This document shows positions 15,274 through 24,708 of a stretch of DNA of 37,425 bases, piece by piece. Below the pieces are notes generated by a model. The model was given only the letters and a program-made list of their open reading frames with translations. It was not told the DNA's origin and made no database searches. The DNA is taken from positions 1 through 37,425 of the forward strand of contig DOMR01000081.1 of NCBI GenBank assembly GCA_003509845.1, in the 5' to 3' direction. Source of the stretch: Chitinophagaceae bacterium. GTDB taxonomy: Bacteria; Bacteroidota; Bacteroidia; Chitinophagales; Chitinophagaceae. Position 1 is the stretch's first letter. Each line of letters begins with the position of its first letter. The position numbers and the translations under genes are program-made.

Positions 15274-16500
15274 TTAATTTTGTTTAAACTTAGTTGACAA
15301 AGAATTGAATATTTGATGTGCTCGCGTAATTTGCAAATTCTTAGCAAACTTATTATAATAACCTTGACGAGCATTCTTAGCTAAATTTGAAGCTAAATTA
15401 GGGTTATCTAAAACATACTTGATCAAATTTACAATTTCATGAGGATTATTAATATCATAAAGTAAACCGCTAATATTATGTTCAATCATTTCAGGAATAC
15501 CAGAAACCTTTGGTGCTATTATGGTCTGTCCGAGGGCCATATATTCAGCCACAGCTCGCGGAAAAGCCTCCCCTCGACTAGTAAATAAACAAATATCTGA
15601 ACTATATACAATATCTAAAACTTTATTTGAATGGCCATAAAATTTAAACTTATTAGAGTATATGGAATTGCTAATATCTTGAAGTATTTTATTGCCACCC
15701 CATCGCGTTGAGACACCTCCTACAATGTGAAATTTAACATTCGGTAAAAATTTAATTAATTCAGGTATTATCTGTAGTAAGATGTCTTGACCTTTTCGAA
15801 TTTGAACTGATCCAACTATAACTATATTATAATCTACATTAGAGATGAACATTTTTTCTCGAACTTCTAATTTAGAATATGAATTAATTAGATTTACTTC
15901 AACCTCATCAATCGAGTTAGGCAAATAATATGAATCAATAATATTGGGAAATAAAATCTTTCCCCAGTCTTCTTTACCTTTACTGGAAACATATATAAGG
16001 GATTCAAATTTCAATAAATATCGCGATGCTTTAAAAACTTCTTGAGTCTTATCGTTGCCAATACTTTGATAAACAAATGACTCTGGATTACCTCTAACCA
16101 CACAAGTTTTAGAAAATTCTCTTGAATACGAAATTCTCGTACTTAAAAATAAATTAGACCAAGAGTTAACGTATATAACATTGAGTCCATTTTCTTCAAA
16201 AAATACATCAAGATTTACGCGTTTTTTTTTGAATAAATCTTGAAAAATAAAATACATATTTTTTAAAAAATCTCGTAATGTCAAATTATTCCAATTATAA
16301 TTTCGTTTTAATACAACATTACTAATAGGTTTATTTAAAACCATATTATACCACTTTTCGTTCTTAACACTAAAATCATCATTGCTAATTACTATAACAT
16401 TAGTGTAAAAGGAACATAGGATATTTAAAAAATCAGCGCCGGACAAAGAAGAACCCCCATCTTTTTTACTATTTAAACTCTCTGAGATATAAATTATCAT
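15274..16500 (-). CDS. Glycosyltransferase family 4
   Basis: This 408-residue GT-B retaining glycosyltransferase has an N-lobe with MIIYISESLNSKKDGGSS and the donor-binding C-lobe with IVGSVQIRKGQDIL (about residues 229-242), FHIVGG, FYGHSNKV, and the RGEAFPRAVAEYMALGQTII segment with the E-x7-E motif, followed by GIPEMIEHNISGLLY. It would transfer a sugar from an NDP donor to the growing lipid-linked repeat unit at the cytoplasmic face. It lies 11 bases after asnB and 10 bases before the aldolase. The donor cannot be deduced; no family member of known specificity was recognised. Confidence 0.88.
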   Translation of the reverse strand: MIIYISESLNSKKDGGSSLSGADFLNILCSFYTNVIVISNDDFSVKNEKWYNMVLNKPISNVVLKRNYNWNNLTLRDFLKNMYFIFQDLFKKKRVNLDVFFEENGLNVIYVNSWSNLFLSTRISYSREFSKTCVVRGNPESFVYQSIGNDKTQEVFKASRYLLKFESLIYVSSKGKEDWGKILFPNIIDSYYLPNSIDEVEVNLINSYSKLEVREKMFISNVDYNIVIVGSVQIRKGQDILLQIIPELIKFLPNVKFHIVGGVSTRWGGNKILQDISNSIYSNKFKFYGHSNKVLDIVYSSDICLFTSRGEAFPRAVAEYMALGQTIIAPKVSGIPEMIEHNISGLLYDINNPHEIVNLIKYVLDNPNLASNLAKNARQGYYNKFAKNLQITRAHQIFNSLSTKFKQN

Positions 16501-16511
16501 TATTCTAAACT

Positions 16512-18380
16512 TTAATTATTATTGCTCAATACCTTCGATTCCCAAATAAGAAAAACTAATATACGATAAATAAAGTATTCATTAACTAAGCCATAATTAT
16601 ACAATCGCCATAAACGACGAACATATCTCCTATTAATTAATTTACTTTCAAAGTTCATGAAATAATATCCAATTTCCTTTTTGTTTTCATTTATCATACT
16701 TTTATAGCCAATATGGAACCCAGTTTTTTTTAATTTAGAAACGTCTAAATTTAGATCTTCAGCCATTATAACGTTAAACAAAATTTTCGAATTGTTATTA
16801 ACTAGCATTTCTTGAAATAATGTTTTATCTATCTTTTGTTGTAATTCAAATAAACGATAATCTAAAAGGGGCTCTCTTATTTCAATTGTATTGATCATAC
16901 CAGCTAAATCTGTCTTATAATTTAATTGATGAATAAGTTCTGATTTCGTTTTGTGATTCAACATATTCAAAATGTCATTATTACCTTTTGGATCTGGTAC
17001 TGAACTTTTTAAATTCACGTTTAAGCACTTATTTGCGAAGTCTTGTAAAATATTTTCCGAAATTATCGTCATTTCAAACATATTTTTACCAGTGAGAACC
17101 GCATGATATACAACTAAAGACTGTACTTTAGAATAAACAATAATTTTTCTTAATAATTTATCAACTATCATTGAAAACGGCTTATATATAAACCGAAAAA
17201 ATTTCCATAATTTTACATTTTGATAAAGTGATCTGGCATAAATTTTGGAGGAACCGTAGCCTGCCAATAATTCATCTCCACCATCACCAACTAATACAAC
17301 TTTTAAGCCACTATTATTTGCATTTTTTGACAATAAATATAATCCAATTAACGCTGAATCAGCAAATGGCTCATCTGCCATAGGGGTTATGAAGTTAAAA
17401 GCAGTCCAAGCATCATCAATTTTAAATTCATAAAATTTCTTATGAAGTCTAGAATCATTTAAAACATCATTAGGAACATAATCTTCACTTTTTAACGTTA
17501 AAGATTCTAGAACACGCACATTATTATTATTTAATGCAATTTTTGAAACCAGCGTACTATCTAAACCTGAGCTTAAAAATATACCGACAGGCAAATCTGA
17601 GACAAACCGTAGATCAATTGAAGACTTAATTATTTCATAAAATTGATTTTTTAAATCATCAAACGAATAAATAAATGTATCAGTGTTATTATTAAGAGAC
17701 CAATATTCTTCCTTATTAATAGTTTTTTCTTCGATATTGTATGAAAGCAACATACCGGCTTCCAACTTTCTTACCACTTCAAAAATGGAGCTATAAGAAT
17801 TCACAAAACCAAATTTAAAATAACTATGTATAGATTTCATATCTATATCACTTGAAAATTCCGGAAAAACACGTAATGCTTTAAGCTCACTTGCAAACGC
17901 GAAAGAATTTTGAAGAAGACAATAATAGAGAGGTTTAACGCCTAATCTATCTCGAACCAAATAGAATACATTTGTATTCTTATCGAATATTGTGAATGCA
18001 AACATTCCATTAATTAAATTAAGGCATTTTTTCCCCATCAAATGCCATAATTTAATTAAAACTTCAGTGTCACTACTAGAATCTAACGAATAACCTTCTC
18101 CCACCAATAGCTTTTCAAAGTCTTTGTAATTAAAAATTTCCCCATTAAATACTAAAGTTAAATTTTCATAATGATAAGGTTGATTTCCTGAAATTGAAAG
18201 ATCAAGAATTGACAATCGATTGTGCACCAAACCAATTTCAAAATTAGTTGAGAAAAACTGATATTTTCCTATGTTATCGGATCCACGATGTAGCATTGAA
18301 TTAGACATATTATCTAAAACAATTTCAGTATCGAAACTTAAAATAGAATTATCGATAGCAAAACCAGCTATTCCACACAT
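16512..18380 (-). CDS. asnB: AsnB-type glutamine-dependent amidotransferase (probable uronate amidation)
   Basis: This 622-residue protein has the two-domain asparagine synthetase B architecture. The N-terminal Ntn glutaminase begins with MCGIAGF (Cys2 nucleophile) and has LVHNRLSILD, FNGEIFNY and RDRLGVKPLYY. The C-terminal synthetase has the PP-loop LSSGLDSTLVS (about 269-279) and VGDGGDELLAGYG. In polysaccharide loci such proteins usually amidate a uronic acid carboxylate rather than making asparagine (as proposed for WbpS in Pseudomonas). Its place between Wzy and GT genes, and a UDP-GlcA 4-epimerase-like enzyme in the locus, support that. An ulosonic acid carboxylate is another possible target. 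Confidence 0.88.
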   Translation of the reverse strand: MCGIAGFAIDNSILSFDTEIVLDNMSNSMLHRGSDNIGKYQFFSTNFEIGLVHNRLSILDLSISGNQPYHYENLTLVFNGEIFNYKDFEKLLVGEGYSLDSSSDTEVLIKLWHLMGKKCLNLINGMFAFTIFDKNTNVFYLVRDRLGVKPLYYCLLQNSFAFASELKALRVFPEFSSDIDMKSIHSYFKFGFVNSYSSIFEVVRKLEAGMLLSYNIEEKTINKEEYWSLNNNTDTFIYSFDDLKNQFYEIIKSSIDLRFVSDLPVGIFLSSGLDSTLVSKIALNNNNVRVLESLTLKSEDYVPNDVLNDSRLHKKFYEFKIDDAWTAFNFITPMADEPFADSALIGLYLLSKNANNSGLKVVLVGDGGDELLAGYGSSKIYARSLYQNVKLWKFFRFIYKPFSMIVDKLLRKIIVYSKVQSLVVYHAVLTGKNMFEMTIISENILQDFANKCLNVNLKSSVPDPKGNNDILNMLNHKTKSELIHQLNYKTDLAGMINTIEIREPLLDYRLFELQQKIDKTLFQEMLVNNNSKILFNVIMAEDLNLDVSKLKKTGFHIGYKSMINENKKEIGYYFMNFESKLINRRYVRRLWRLYNYGLVNEYFIYRILVFLIWESKVLSNNN

Positions 18381-18418
18381 AAACTTAAGTTAAAATTATC
18401 TTAAATAAGTAAAACATA

Positions 18419-19669
18419 TTACTTCCATATAAAATTTGGAAACTTCAGGTAAAAAATAAAGAGAATAAAAAATAGAAAACCCGGAGTAATAAATAATGTT
18501 AAAAAATATTCACTAAAAGGAGATAATAAAATGCCTGATAATATCATTGAATATATAATGCTAAAAACAAAATATCTTCGAAATCTATATATCATACCTG
18601 AAATGAAGCCCGTTAAAGAAAAAACAATAATCGAACCAATAATACCAAAATCATTAATAAGAGGATAAAACTGTGAATATACATTTCCTGCTTTATAACC
18701 TTTTTTCAAAATATTAACATTAAATGAGTCGTCAACAGCGTTAGAAATTGCATAATTATAATTAGAGATTAAATTCATTTTATTAAGTAGCGATTCAATA
18801 CTATTAAGGGTTAAAAATTGTGAAACTTGAAATTTTTGAAAATTATTAAAAACATAATCAAAGGCAGAAGGTCCACTAGCAATATAAAAGGTAATATTTA
18901 AAATAATATTATCAACATCACTTAAAAAGTCTGTAAATGAATCTGTATTATCTCTAAAACCCATAATCAAAATGAAAACAAGAATTCCAAGAAAAAACAA
19001 CAAAAAAGTTAATTTTAAATTGATCTTATTATTAAATTTAAAGAGGAAGAAAATAACCAAACAATTTATATAGAAACCAGATCTTGCCCCTTCAATTAGA
19101 AAAAGAATTGAAGAAACAATAAAATAGAAAACGAAAAATAACTTTGTAGAATAGTTAATTTTATTAATTCTAGATATATAAGAGACGAAAAAATATAAAA
19201 ATAAATTAGAAAATATATAAATTTTTCTGCTGAAAAAATCTAATTCATCTAAAAGCGTTTCACCACTTAAATTTAATTTTCGAACATTAATAAAAAAAGC
19301 AGCAAGATTATTAAAACGAAGAATTTCAAATGTTAAATGTACTATAACTAGAGCGAAAATTGGTATCAATAGAAAACCAAACAACTTAATTCTTCGAAAA
19401 TAAATGATTAAACTAGTGTGATTCTCAAAATAATCGGCTTTGCACTTTTTCCCCAAAAAAAAACTAAAATTAGTAACTATAAAGTAGGAAAAGAAAGCAG
19501 CAAATAAATAAAATTGGGTATATAAACCGGGTGTCTTAAAACCACTAATGAATCCGATTGACAAAACAAAAAACCAGATTAAAGGCATTAGTACAGAAGG
19601 AAACAGAAAATCTCTAGTAACATACCAAGAACTAAAAACAAAAAAAACCAGTAATACCAGAATTATCAT
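18419..19669 (-). CDS. wzy: Wzy-type O-antigen polymerase
   Basis: This 416-residue, strongly hydrophobic protein has about 10-12 predicted membrane spans, visible as repeated Phe/Ile/Leu-rich blocks from the N-terminus (IILVLLVFFVFSSWYV) to the C-terminus (LFFILFIFYLKF). A large hydrophilic stretch at about 235-320 fits a periplasmic loop of Wzy. A YxxGxxxG-like FxxxxGxxG segment follows. Such polymerases are poorly conserved, so the call rests on topology, length and position between the GT2 gene (2-base gap) and asnB, with a single Wzx in the locus. It would join repeat units on the periplasmic side of the inner membrane. Confidence 0.8.
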   Translation of the reverse strand: MIILVLLVFFVFSSWYVTRDFLFPSVLMPLIWFFVLSIGFISGFKTPGLYTQFYLFAAFFSYFIVTNFSFFLGKKCKADYFENHTSLIIYFRRIKLFGFLLIPIFALVIVHLTFEILRFNNLAAFFINVRKLNLSGETLLDELDFFSRKIYIFSNLFLYFFVSYISRINKINYSTKLFFVFYFIVSSILFLIEGARSGFYINCLVIFFLFKFNNKINLKLTFLLFFLGILVFILIMGFRDNTDSFTDFLSDVDNIILNITFYIASGPSAFDYVFNNFQKFQVSQFLTLNSIESLLNKMNLISNYNYAISNAVDDSFNVNILKKGYKAGNVYSQFYPLINDFGIIGSIIVFSLTGFISGMIYRFRRYFVFSIIYSMILSGILLSPFSEYFLTLFITPGFLFFILFIFYLKFPNFIWK

Positions 19670-19671
19670 TA

Positions 19672-20631
19672 CTAATATTTAAGTTTATTTGAATCTTTAA
19701 TTGCTTTTTTAATGAGCTTAAGCCGAATTATACTGTCTGAAGAATTAATAAAAAAAGCACCTAAAAATTTTAAATGAATTTTTAAATAAAAAATATACTT
19801 ATTCATAAAATATATTAACTTATTACTAATTAGGTTAGAACTAATGAAAGTATGATTCCTAATTGAGTAATATAATTTTAACTCACTATAATTGGAGGAG
19901 AATAATCCATAACTACTCGGACTCATTTCATCAATATCTCTTATTTCCGCAAAGTATGTCATAAATTGGTGTATATTGAATTTCTTAAGTCGAAGAGAAT
20001 ATTCAACATCATCCGCATATAAAAATAAACTTTTGTCAGGATATCCAATAACATTCAACACATCCCTTGATATAAACATACCACCATAAGGCCCAACATT
20101 CACTCTTATTAAGAAATAATTGAACTCATTTTTTAAAGGTGAAAAGAATCTAGTAGTTAAAATTGAAAAAACGTTAAATCCACAAAAGTTATTATACCCA
20201 TAATCCTTAATTACACCATTTTTGACACAATTATTATCTCCTGACCACGAACTTCGATAACAATATAGAACAGGGTCAATAAAACTTTTTGATAATAATT
20301 TTCTTGACAAAATCAACGAGTCTATTGAACCATTTAATAAAAGATTATCATCGTCAAGTAATAAAAAATTACTTATTTCACTAAACTCTAACCCTTTCTT
20401 AATTGCCAAATTAAAACCACCAGCCGAACCTAAATTTTCATCCGACTCTACAATATAAATTTTATCAGAAAGATTCTTTGGCAATAATTTAAACTTCTCC
20501 AAACTTGAAATATCGGGATTATTACAAACTAAAATGATTTGTTTAATATCTTGACTTAAACAAGAATTTATTACTTGAATACAGAGATCATACCTATTGC
20601 CATATGTGACAATTAACGCAGCGATATTCAT
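19672..20631 (-). CDS. Glycosyltransferase family 2 (GlfT2/rhamnosyltransferase-like)
   Basis: This 319-residue GT-A enzyme has an N-terminal IAALIVTYGNRYDL, VCNNPD, ENLGSAGGFNLAI and a metal-binding LLLDDDN (about 91-97). Further on are NVGPYGGMFISRDVL and FLYADDVEYSLRL, a pattern like the acceptor-side acidic motif of the GlfT2 and rhamnosyltransferase branch. The triple Asp is typical of galactofuranosyl- and rhamnosyl-type GT2 proteins, but no such donor pathway is encoded in the window, so donor identity is open. It overlaps the upstream methyltransferase by 4 bases and precedes wzy by 2. Confidence 0.88.
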   Translation of the reverse strand: MNIAALIVTYGNRYDLCIQVINSCLSQDIKQIILVCNNPDISSLEKFKLLPKNLSDKIYIVESDENLGSAGGFNLAIKKGLEFSEISNFLLLDDDNLLLNGSIDSLILSRKLLSKSFIDPVLYCYRSSWSGDNNCVKNGVIKDYGYNNFCGFNVFSILTTRFFSPLKNEFNYFLIRVNVGPYGGMFISRDVLNVIGYPDKSLFLYADDVEYSLRLKKFNIHQFMTYFAEIRDIDEMSPSSYGLFSSNYSELKLYYSIRNHTFISSNLISNKLIYFMNKYIFYLKIHLKFLGAFFINSSDSIIRLKLIKKAIKDSNKLKY

Positions 20632-21233
20632 TTTTTCTCAATTTCAAAATGAATTTCATAACAAGGAAATATCCAAGTGAGATTCTCCTCATATAACTCA
20701 GTTAAAATTATATGACTATTAAAAAATTTTCTAAAAATTTTCTTAATTAAATTAACAGGACGGAATGGAGAGGTAAAGTTCAAATAAACCTTATTAATTT
20801 TAAAATCTAATTGATTATAATATCTAGGAACATCTCTTTTAAAGAACTTATCACTACTAAAATACAAAACAGAATATAAGCCCCAGAAATTTTTGTGTGT
20901 GTAATCACTATAATAATAAGGGTTAGAAAAATGAGGAACAATATTAACCATTTTTCCACCAGGTTTCAAGACTCTATTGACTTCAAACAATAAGTTCTGC
21001 AGAGAATCAATGTGTTCTAAAAAATGCGAAGTATATATTAAATCAATAGAAGAATCAGGAATAAATGACAAACCCTTTGATAAATCACACAAATAATCAA
21101 CACTTTCTTTATCTACAAAATCCAACCCAATAGAATTTTCATACTTCTTAATATCTCCAGGTCCAAATTCCAAAACAATAGGTTTACCGGAATCTTGATA
21201 TTGATTTAATATTAAACTAAAATCATTTTTCAT
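20628..21233 (-). CDS. Class I SAM-dependent methyltransferase
   Basis: This 201-residue protein has motif I VLEFGPGD (about 20-27), IGLDFV, a LIYTSHFLEHI segment and EVNRVLKPGGKMVNIVPH, the usual post-I, motif II and motif III series of Methyltransf_11 proteins. It lacks membrane segments. Within the locus it could O- or N-methylate a sugar or cap the chain; methylation of amidinated legionaminic acid is known in Campylobacter (PtmH), but sequence kinship to PtmH was not established. It overlaps wzx by 11 bases and the GT2 gene by 4. Confidence 0.85.
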   Translation of the reverse strand: MKNDFSLILNQYQDSGKPIVLEFGPGDIKKYENSIGLDFVDKESVDYLCDLSKGLSFIPDSSIDLIYTSHFLEHIDSLQNLLFEVNRVLKPGGKMVNIVPHFSNPYYYSDYTHKNFWGLYSVLYFSSDKFFKRDVPRYYNQLDFKINKVYLNFTSPFRPVNLIKKIFRKFFNSHIILTELYEENLTWIFPCYEIHFEIEKK

Positions 21234-22482
21234 TTTTAAATAATTTAAAAGAATAGATATATAAAATAGAAGTTACAAACACTTCTGTAATTACTGTAGA
21301 GTATATAGCACCATATAAACTAAATATTGGCAAAAAAACTAAAAGCAATATGAAATCCAATAATCCACCCAATACAACTGAATATGTTAAGAAACGATCA
21401 TGTCCTTTGGAAATTATATAATGTACAGCTGGTACGTTTATGCCAATAACAAATAAAGAAAAAGAAAGTAATTGTAAACATTTTCTGGTTACAGAGTCAT
21501 CACCGCCCGTAATTATTAAAACAATTTGATCAGAAAACAAAAAAGTTAAAGCGAATAATAAAAAAGAACTCGAAAACATAACAATAAACAGCAAATTAAT
21601 GGATTTTGAAATTGTCTTTTTACTGTTACCCTGATCTCTTACGGTTAAAGGTAAAAATGCTTGTGATATAATCGAATTCACACCATTTAGAGCTTCAAAA
21701 ACTTTCCTTACGATAGAAAAATATCCTACATCTGATGCGGTACCGAAATGCTTTATAAGTATAATAGCGTTATTTTTATAAAAATGCACACCTACACCAG
21801 AAATGAAAAAATGAAAGCTTTTCTTGATCTGAAGAAAGACCTTTTTAGGTGTTACTAATGTAAAAGATATCCCGAAAGTTTTATACAACAAAAAAACAGA
21901 CAAAATTCCGGCAATTAAAGACCCTAATGTTGTTAAAACGGCAGCAATTAAAATATCACCTTTATCTTTTACAAAGATGAATAACATTAGTGTAAAAAAG
22001 AGTTTAGAAATTAAATTAAAATACGTAATATATTTCATTTTTTCAATTCCTTGAAAAAACCAAGCAGGCATAATAATCTGTCCAAATACGCCCAAAAAAA
22101 TAACATAAATCAATAGATTATTTTCAAATGAACTATTGGTATAAAATAAATAAATAGAAAATATAGATAGGCTAAATAAATACAGGTACAATTTAGAGGT
22201 AATTATTTCATTAAATATATTATTGGTTAAAAGACTATTTTCCCGATTAATAGATATTTCACGAGTCCCAGAAATATCGAATCCATAATTAATGATCAAT
22301 GTTGAATAAGATACAAGTGTATTAGCATAAGAAAGTTGACCAAAATTTTCAACTCCCAAAACTCTAATCAGATATGGTAATGTTAATAATGGGAATACGT
22401 AATTTGCAATTTGTAAACCTCCTAAAGAAATAAGATTTTTAAATAAGGAGCTAAAATTCATATAATTTTTAAAAACGTTCAA
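21223..22482 (-). CDS. wzx: Wzx-type repeat-unit flippase
   Basis: This 419-residue protein of the polysaccharide transporter (PST/MATE-like) family has about 12 membrane spans. The N-terminal SLGGLQIANYVFPLLTLPYL and the VLGVENFGQLSYANTLV segment are typical of RfbX/Wzx. Mid-protein PAWFFQGIEKMKY is another family hallmark. It would flip the undecaprenyl-linked repeat to the periplasm. It starts as ATGA in the stop of the upstream transferase gene (4-base overlap); a second ATG seven codons in is an alternative start. It is the only flippase in the window, which supports a Wzx/Wzy-dependent pathway. Confidence 0.92.
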   Translation of the reverse strand: MNVFKNYMNFSSLFKNLISLGGLQIANYVFPLLTLPYLIRVLGVENFGQLSYANTLVSYSTLIINYGFDISGTREISINRENSLLTNNIFNEIITSKLYLYLFSLSIFSIYLFYTNSSFENNLLIYVIFLGVFGQIIMPAWFFQGIEKMKYITYFNLISKLFFTLMLFIFVKDKGDILIAAVLTTLGSLIAGILSVFLLYKTFGISFTLVTPKKVFLQIKKSFHFFISGVGVHFYKNNAIILIKHFGTASDVGYFSIVRKVFEALNGVNSIISQAFLPLTVRDQGNSKKTISKSINLLFIVMFSSSFLLFALTFLFSDQIVLIITGGDDSVTRKCLQLLSFSLFVIGINVPAVHYIISKGHDRFLTYSVVLGGLLDFILLLVFLPIFSLYGAIYSTVITEVFVTSILYIYSFKLFKNEK

Positions 22483-23654
22483 GAATAGAAATGTTTTGCA
22501 TTATAATAATCACAAAAGGATTTGATATTATCATTTGAAAAAATATCAACAAAATTGTAATGATACACCATATAATCATTAATTAATGTTGATTTAGATC
22601 CAATAACTAAATCAACATCAGGAAAAGTGGAAGTAGAGTTCCAAACTAAAATATCATTAGAATGAAGAAAGTTTTTTGGATATCTATTATAAAATTTACT
22701 AGAAGGGTGCCATTTGACGTAAAATTTAAGACCCTTTAGTCCTAAGATTCGAATATTATTAATAAACTCCATTTCGCCTCGAATAGTTGAATTTCTAGAA
22801 ACTATTAAAACATTAAAAGTACCTTGGGCAGTTTTCTCAAAAATCATATTTTTGGTATATTCTACAACTTCTAAATCATTTAAAACATTACATTTACTAA
22901 ATATATTTTGAAAGAATAGAGTTCGACTCTCAAAGTTTAGTACAAACAATTTCGAAGGAAATTTGATTTTGAAAGGAAGACTGAAATCAGAATCTAATTC
23001 GCCATGTTGAATTTGAACGACTTTGTTCTTAAACTTCTTATTAATTATAAATGCTATTGAGTCGTAATGAGACTCATGATAAATTACATCAACATTTTTA
23101 TTATTTAAATTATCAATAAATTTTAACAACAAAACGTCTCTGAATAAACGAAATAAATAGAATCTGAAGATTGAATTTTTATTTCTATATATCAGGTTTA
23201 AATACAAAGGGAAAATTATAATAAATGCAGAAAGCAAATCGCTTATACTTAAATACGATATATATGAATTTCTCTGTAAATCTAAAACGGGATTTGAACA
23301 AACATTTGTAAATTCATAACTGGATAAATTATCTAGTTTTTTGTATTTTGAAAAATCATTTTTTGGAATAAAAATTATTCCATTTGAAAAAATTCTTACT
23401 TTTCTTTGAGTTAGTCTGGTTAATAAAATTACAAATGAATCTACAAGTAAAGTAAAAAAACCAAGGACCCAAAGTTTACTAAGAATGTATAAAAAATACT
23501 TACCCCACGATTTATCGATAATAAATTTAAATAGATAAATTCTTGGTATTGCATATCTTGAATTATAATTAAATCTAATACATTCTAATATCTCCAATTG
23601 TACATTATTTGTACATATTTTTTTATTTATTGAATACAATTGCGATATTTTCAA
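22479..23654 (-). CDS. Putative glycosyltransferase, candidate nonulosonate (sialyl-like) transferase
   Basis: This 391-residue protein has no clear family name. Hydrophobic stretches at about 55-80 and 140-157 suggest membrane association. The C-terminal half carries three short motifs in the order seen in bacterial sialyltransferases with a GT-B fold: an acidic/HG element (QHGE, 216-219, followed by LDSD), HP in KWHPSS (314-319) and a Ser-Ser/Thr element in GSKST (352-356). These normally act in CMP-sugar binding and catalysis. It lies between the legionaminate/amidination genes and wzx, as expected of a transferase using CMP-Leg. It could also be a CDP-glycerol/polysialyltransferase-like protein. 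The start follows a 71-base gap. Confidence 0.55.
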   Translation of the reverse strand: MKISQLYSINKKICTNNVQLEILECIRFNYNSRYAIPRIYLFKFIIDKSWGKYFLYILSKLWVLGFFTLLVDSFVILLTRLTQRKVRIFSNGIIFIPKNDFSKYKKLDNLSSYEFTNVCSNPVLDLQRNSYISYLSISDLLSAFIIIFPLYLNLIYRNKNSIFRFYLFRLFRDVLLLKFIDNLNNKNVDVIYHESHYDSIAFIINKKFKNKVVQIQHGELDSDFSLPFKIKFPSKLFVLNFESRTLFFQNIFSKCNVLNDLEVVEYTKNMIFEKTAQGTFNVLIVSRNSTIRGEMEFINNIRILGLKGLKFYVKWHPSSKFYNRYPKNFLHSNDILVWNSTSTFPDVDLVIGSKSTLINDYMVYHYNFVDIFSNDNIKSFCDYYNAKHFYS

Positions 23655-23725
23655 ACTTAGAAGATGATGATTGACTAATCTTTAAAAATACTATCTAGAT
23701 ACAATAGAATTAAAATTTTTACACA

Positions 23726-24694
23726 TTACAGAAAAGAATATTTATTTGGGTATAAATTGTTATAATGATTAATGATATTTAAAAACTCATTGAACACACT
23801 TTGATTACACTCTCTTTTCACCTTATGAAATATCCTGTGATACTCTTTTTCATCAATATTATTAGCATCACTATCACGTGGTAAATTAATTTTTTTTAGC
23901 GTTTTAAATACCCCTGAATCAAATTTTCTATTTGTAAATATTTGTATTTTGTCCAATATCACTTCTGTATTAAAAGCTAATTCTTCAAAAGGAACTATTA
24001 AAATATTTTCCTGTCTCAATTTGCTAATTTCAGAAAAAATATAGTTGTAGCCTCTAGAAATAATCAAAGCACTTCTTTCTGTTTCATTTAGACTACAATA
24101 TTCGTCCTTCCATGAATTACAAAACCAGGGGATTTTTTCACCTTCATCATATCCTGAAATCGTAAACTCCCTGAGTGAATTGAAATTTAATAAATATGTA
24201 ATGTAATGTTCTACTATAAAAATTGGATGCCTCAATATTTCAATAAATTTTAATCGGGAACCAAAACTTTTAAATACTAAATTGGGAGATAACATCAATT
24301 TATGAGTCATAACTGAAAAAGCTATATTTTGAGTATTTATTTCATCTACTACTATATCTCCATCTTGAGTAAATAAACGTGTAATTGTTTCAATCTTATT
24401 TACTCTATTCTTTAAACCAGTATCGTCACGCCACCTTAAATTAATTTCTCTCCCAATCAAATTATTATATTGGGATCTGTCAGCATATGTTTTAATTAGC
24501 CAAGATCCTGCATCTTCATCAATTTTGTTTAAATAAAAGATACTGCTGATATACTCGTAAATTTCTTCAATTTTAGGGTTTTCAACACCTTTTAAATGAG
24601 CAATTATTCGAGAGATTAAACTCTTTCCTGTGCCCCAAAAACCATCAATTAAAATTATATCATTCCCAAAAGTATTTGTCCGGTAAATATTCAT
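23726..24694 (-). CDS. P-loop sulfotransferase-like protein
   Basis: This 322-residue soluble protein has a P-loop GFWGTGKS at residues 18-25 after a hydrophobic strand (DIILIDG), the spot of the 5'-phosphosulfate-binding loop in sulfotransferases. A later strand-helix FIEILRHPIFIVEHYITYL (about 150-168) resembles the 3'-phosphate motif 'RDPxxxxxSxY' of PAPS-dependent enzymes. IVPFEELAFNTEVILDKI near 235-255 is also reminiscent of that family. It could sulfate a sugar of the polysaccharide, or be a sugar kinase-like P-loop protein, since no conserved Asp/His base is obvious. It follows hisF copy 1 by 14 bases. No PAPS-forming genes are in the window. Confidence 0.55.
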   Translation of the reverse strand: MNIYRTNTFGNDIILIDGFWGTGKSLISRIIAHLKGVENPKIEEIYEYISSIFYLNKIDEDAGSWLIKTYADRSQYNNLIGREINLRWRDDTGLKNRVNKIETITRLFTQDGDIVVDEINTQNIAFSVMTHKLMLSPNLVFKSFGSRLKFIEILRHPIFIVEHYITYLLNFNSLREFTISGYDEGEKIPWFCNSWKDEYCSLNETERSALIISRGYNYIFSEISKLRQENILIVPFEELAFNTEVILDKIQIFTNRKFDSGVFKTLKKINLPRDSDANNIDEKEYHRIFHKVKRECNQSVFNEFLNIINHYNNLYPNKYSFL

Positions 24695-24708
24695 TTTATC
24701 CTATTTAA

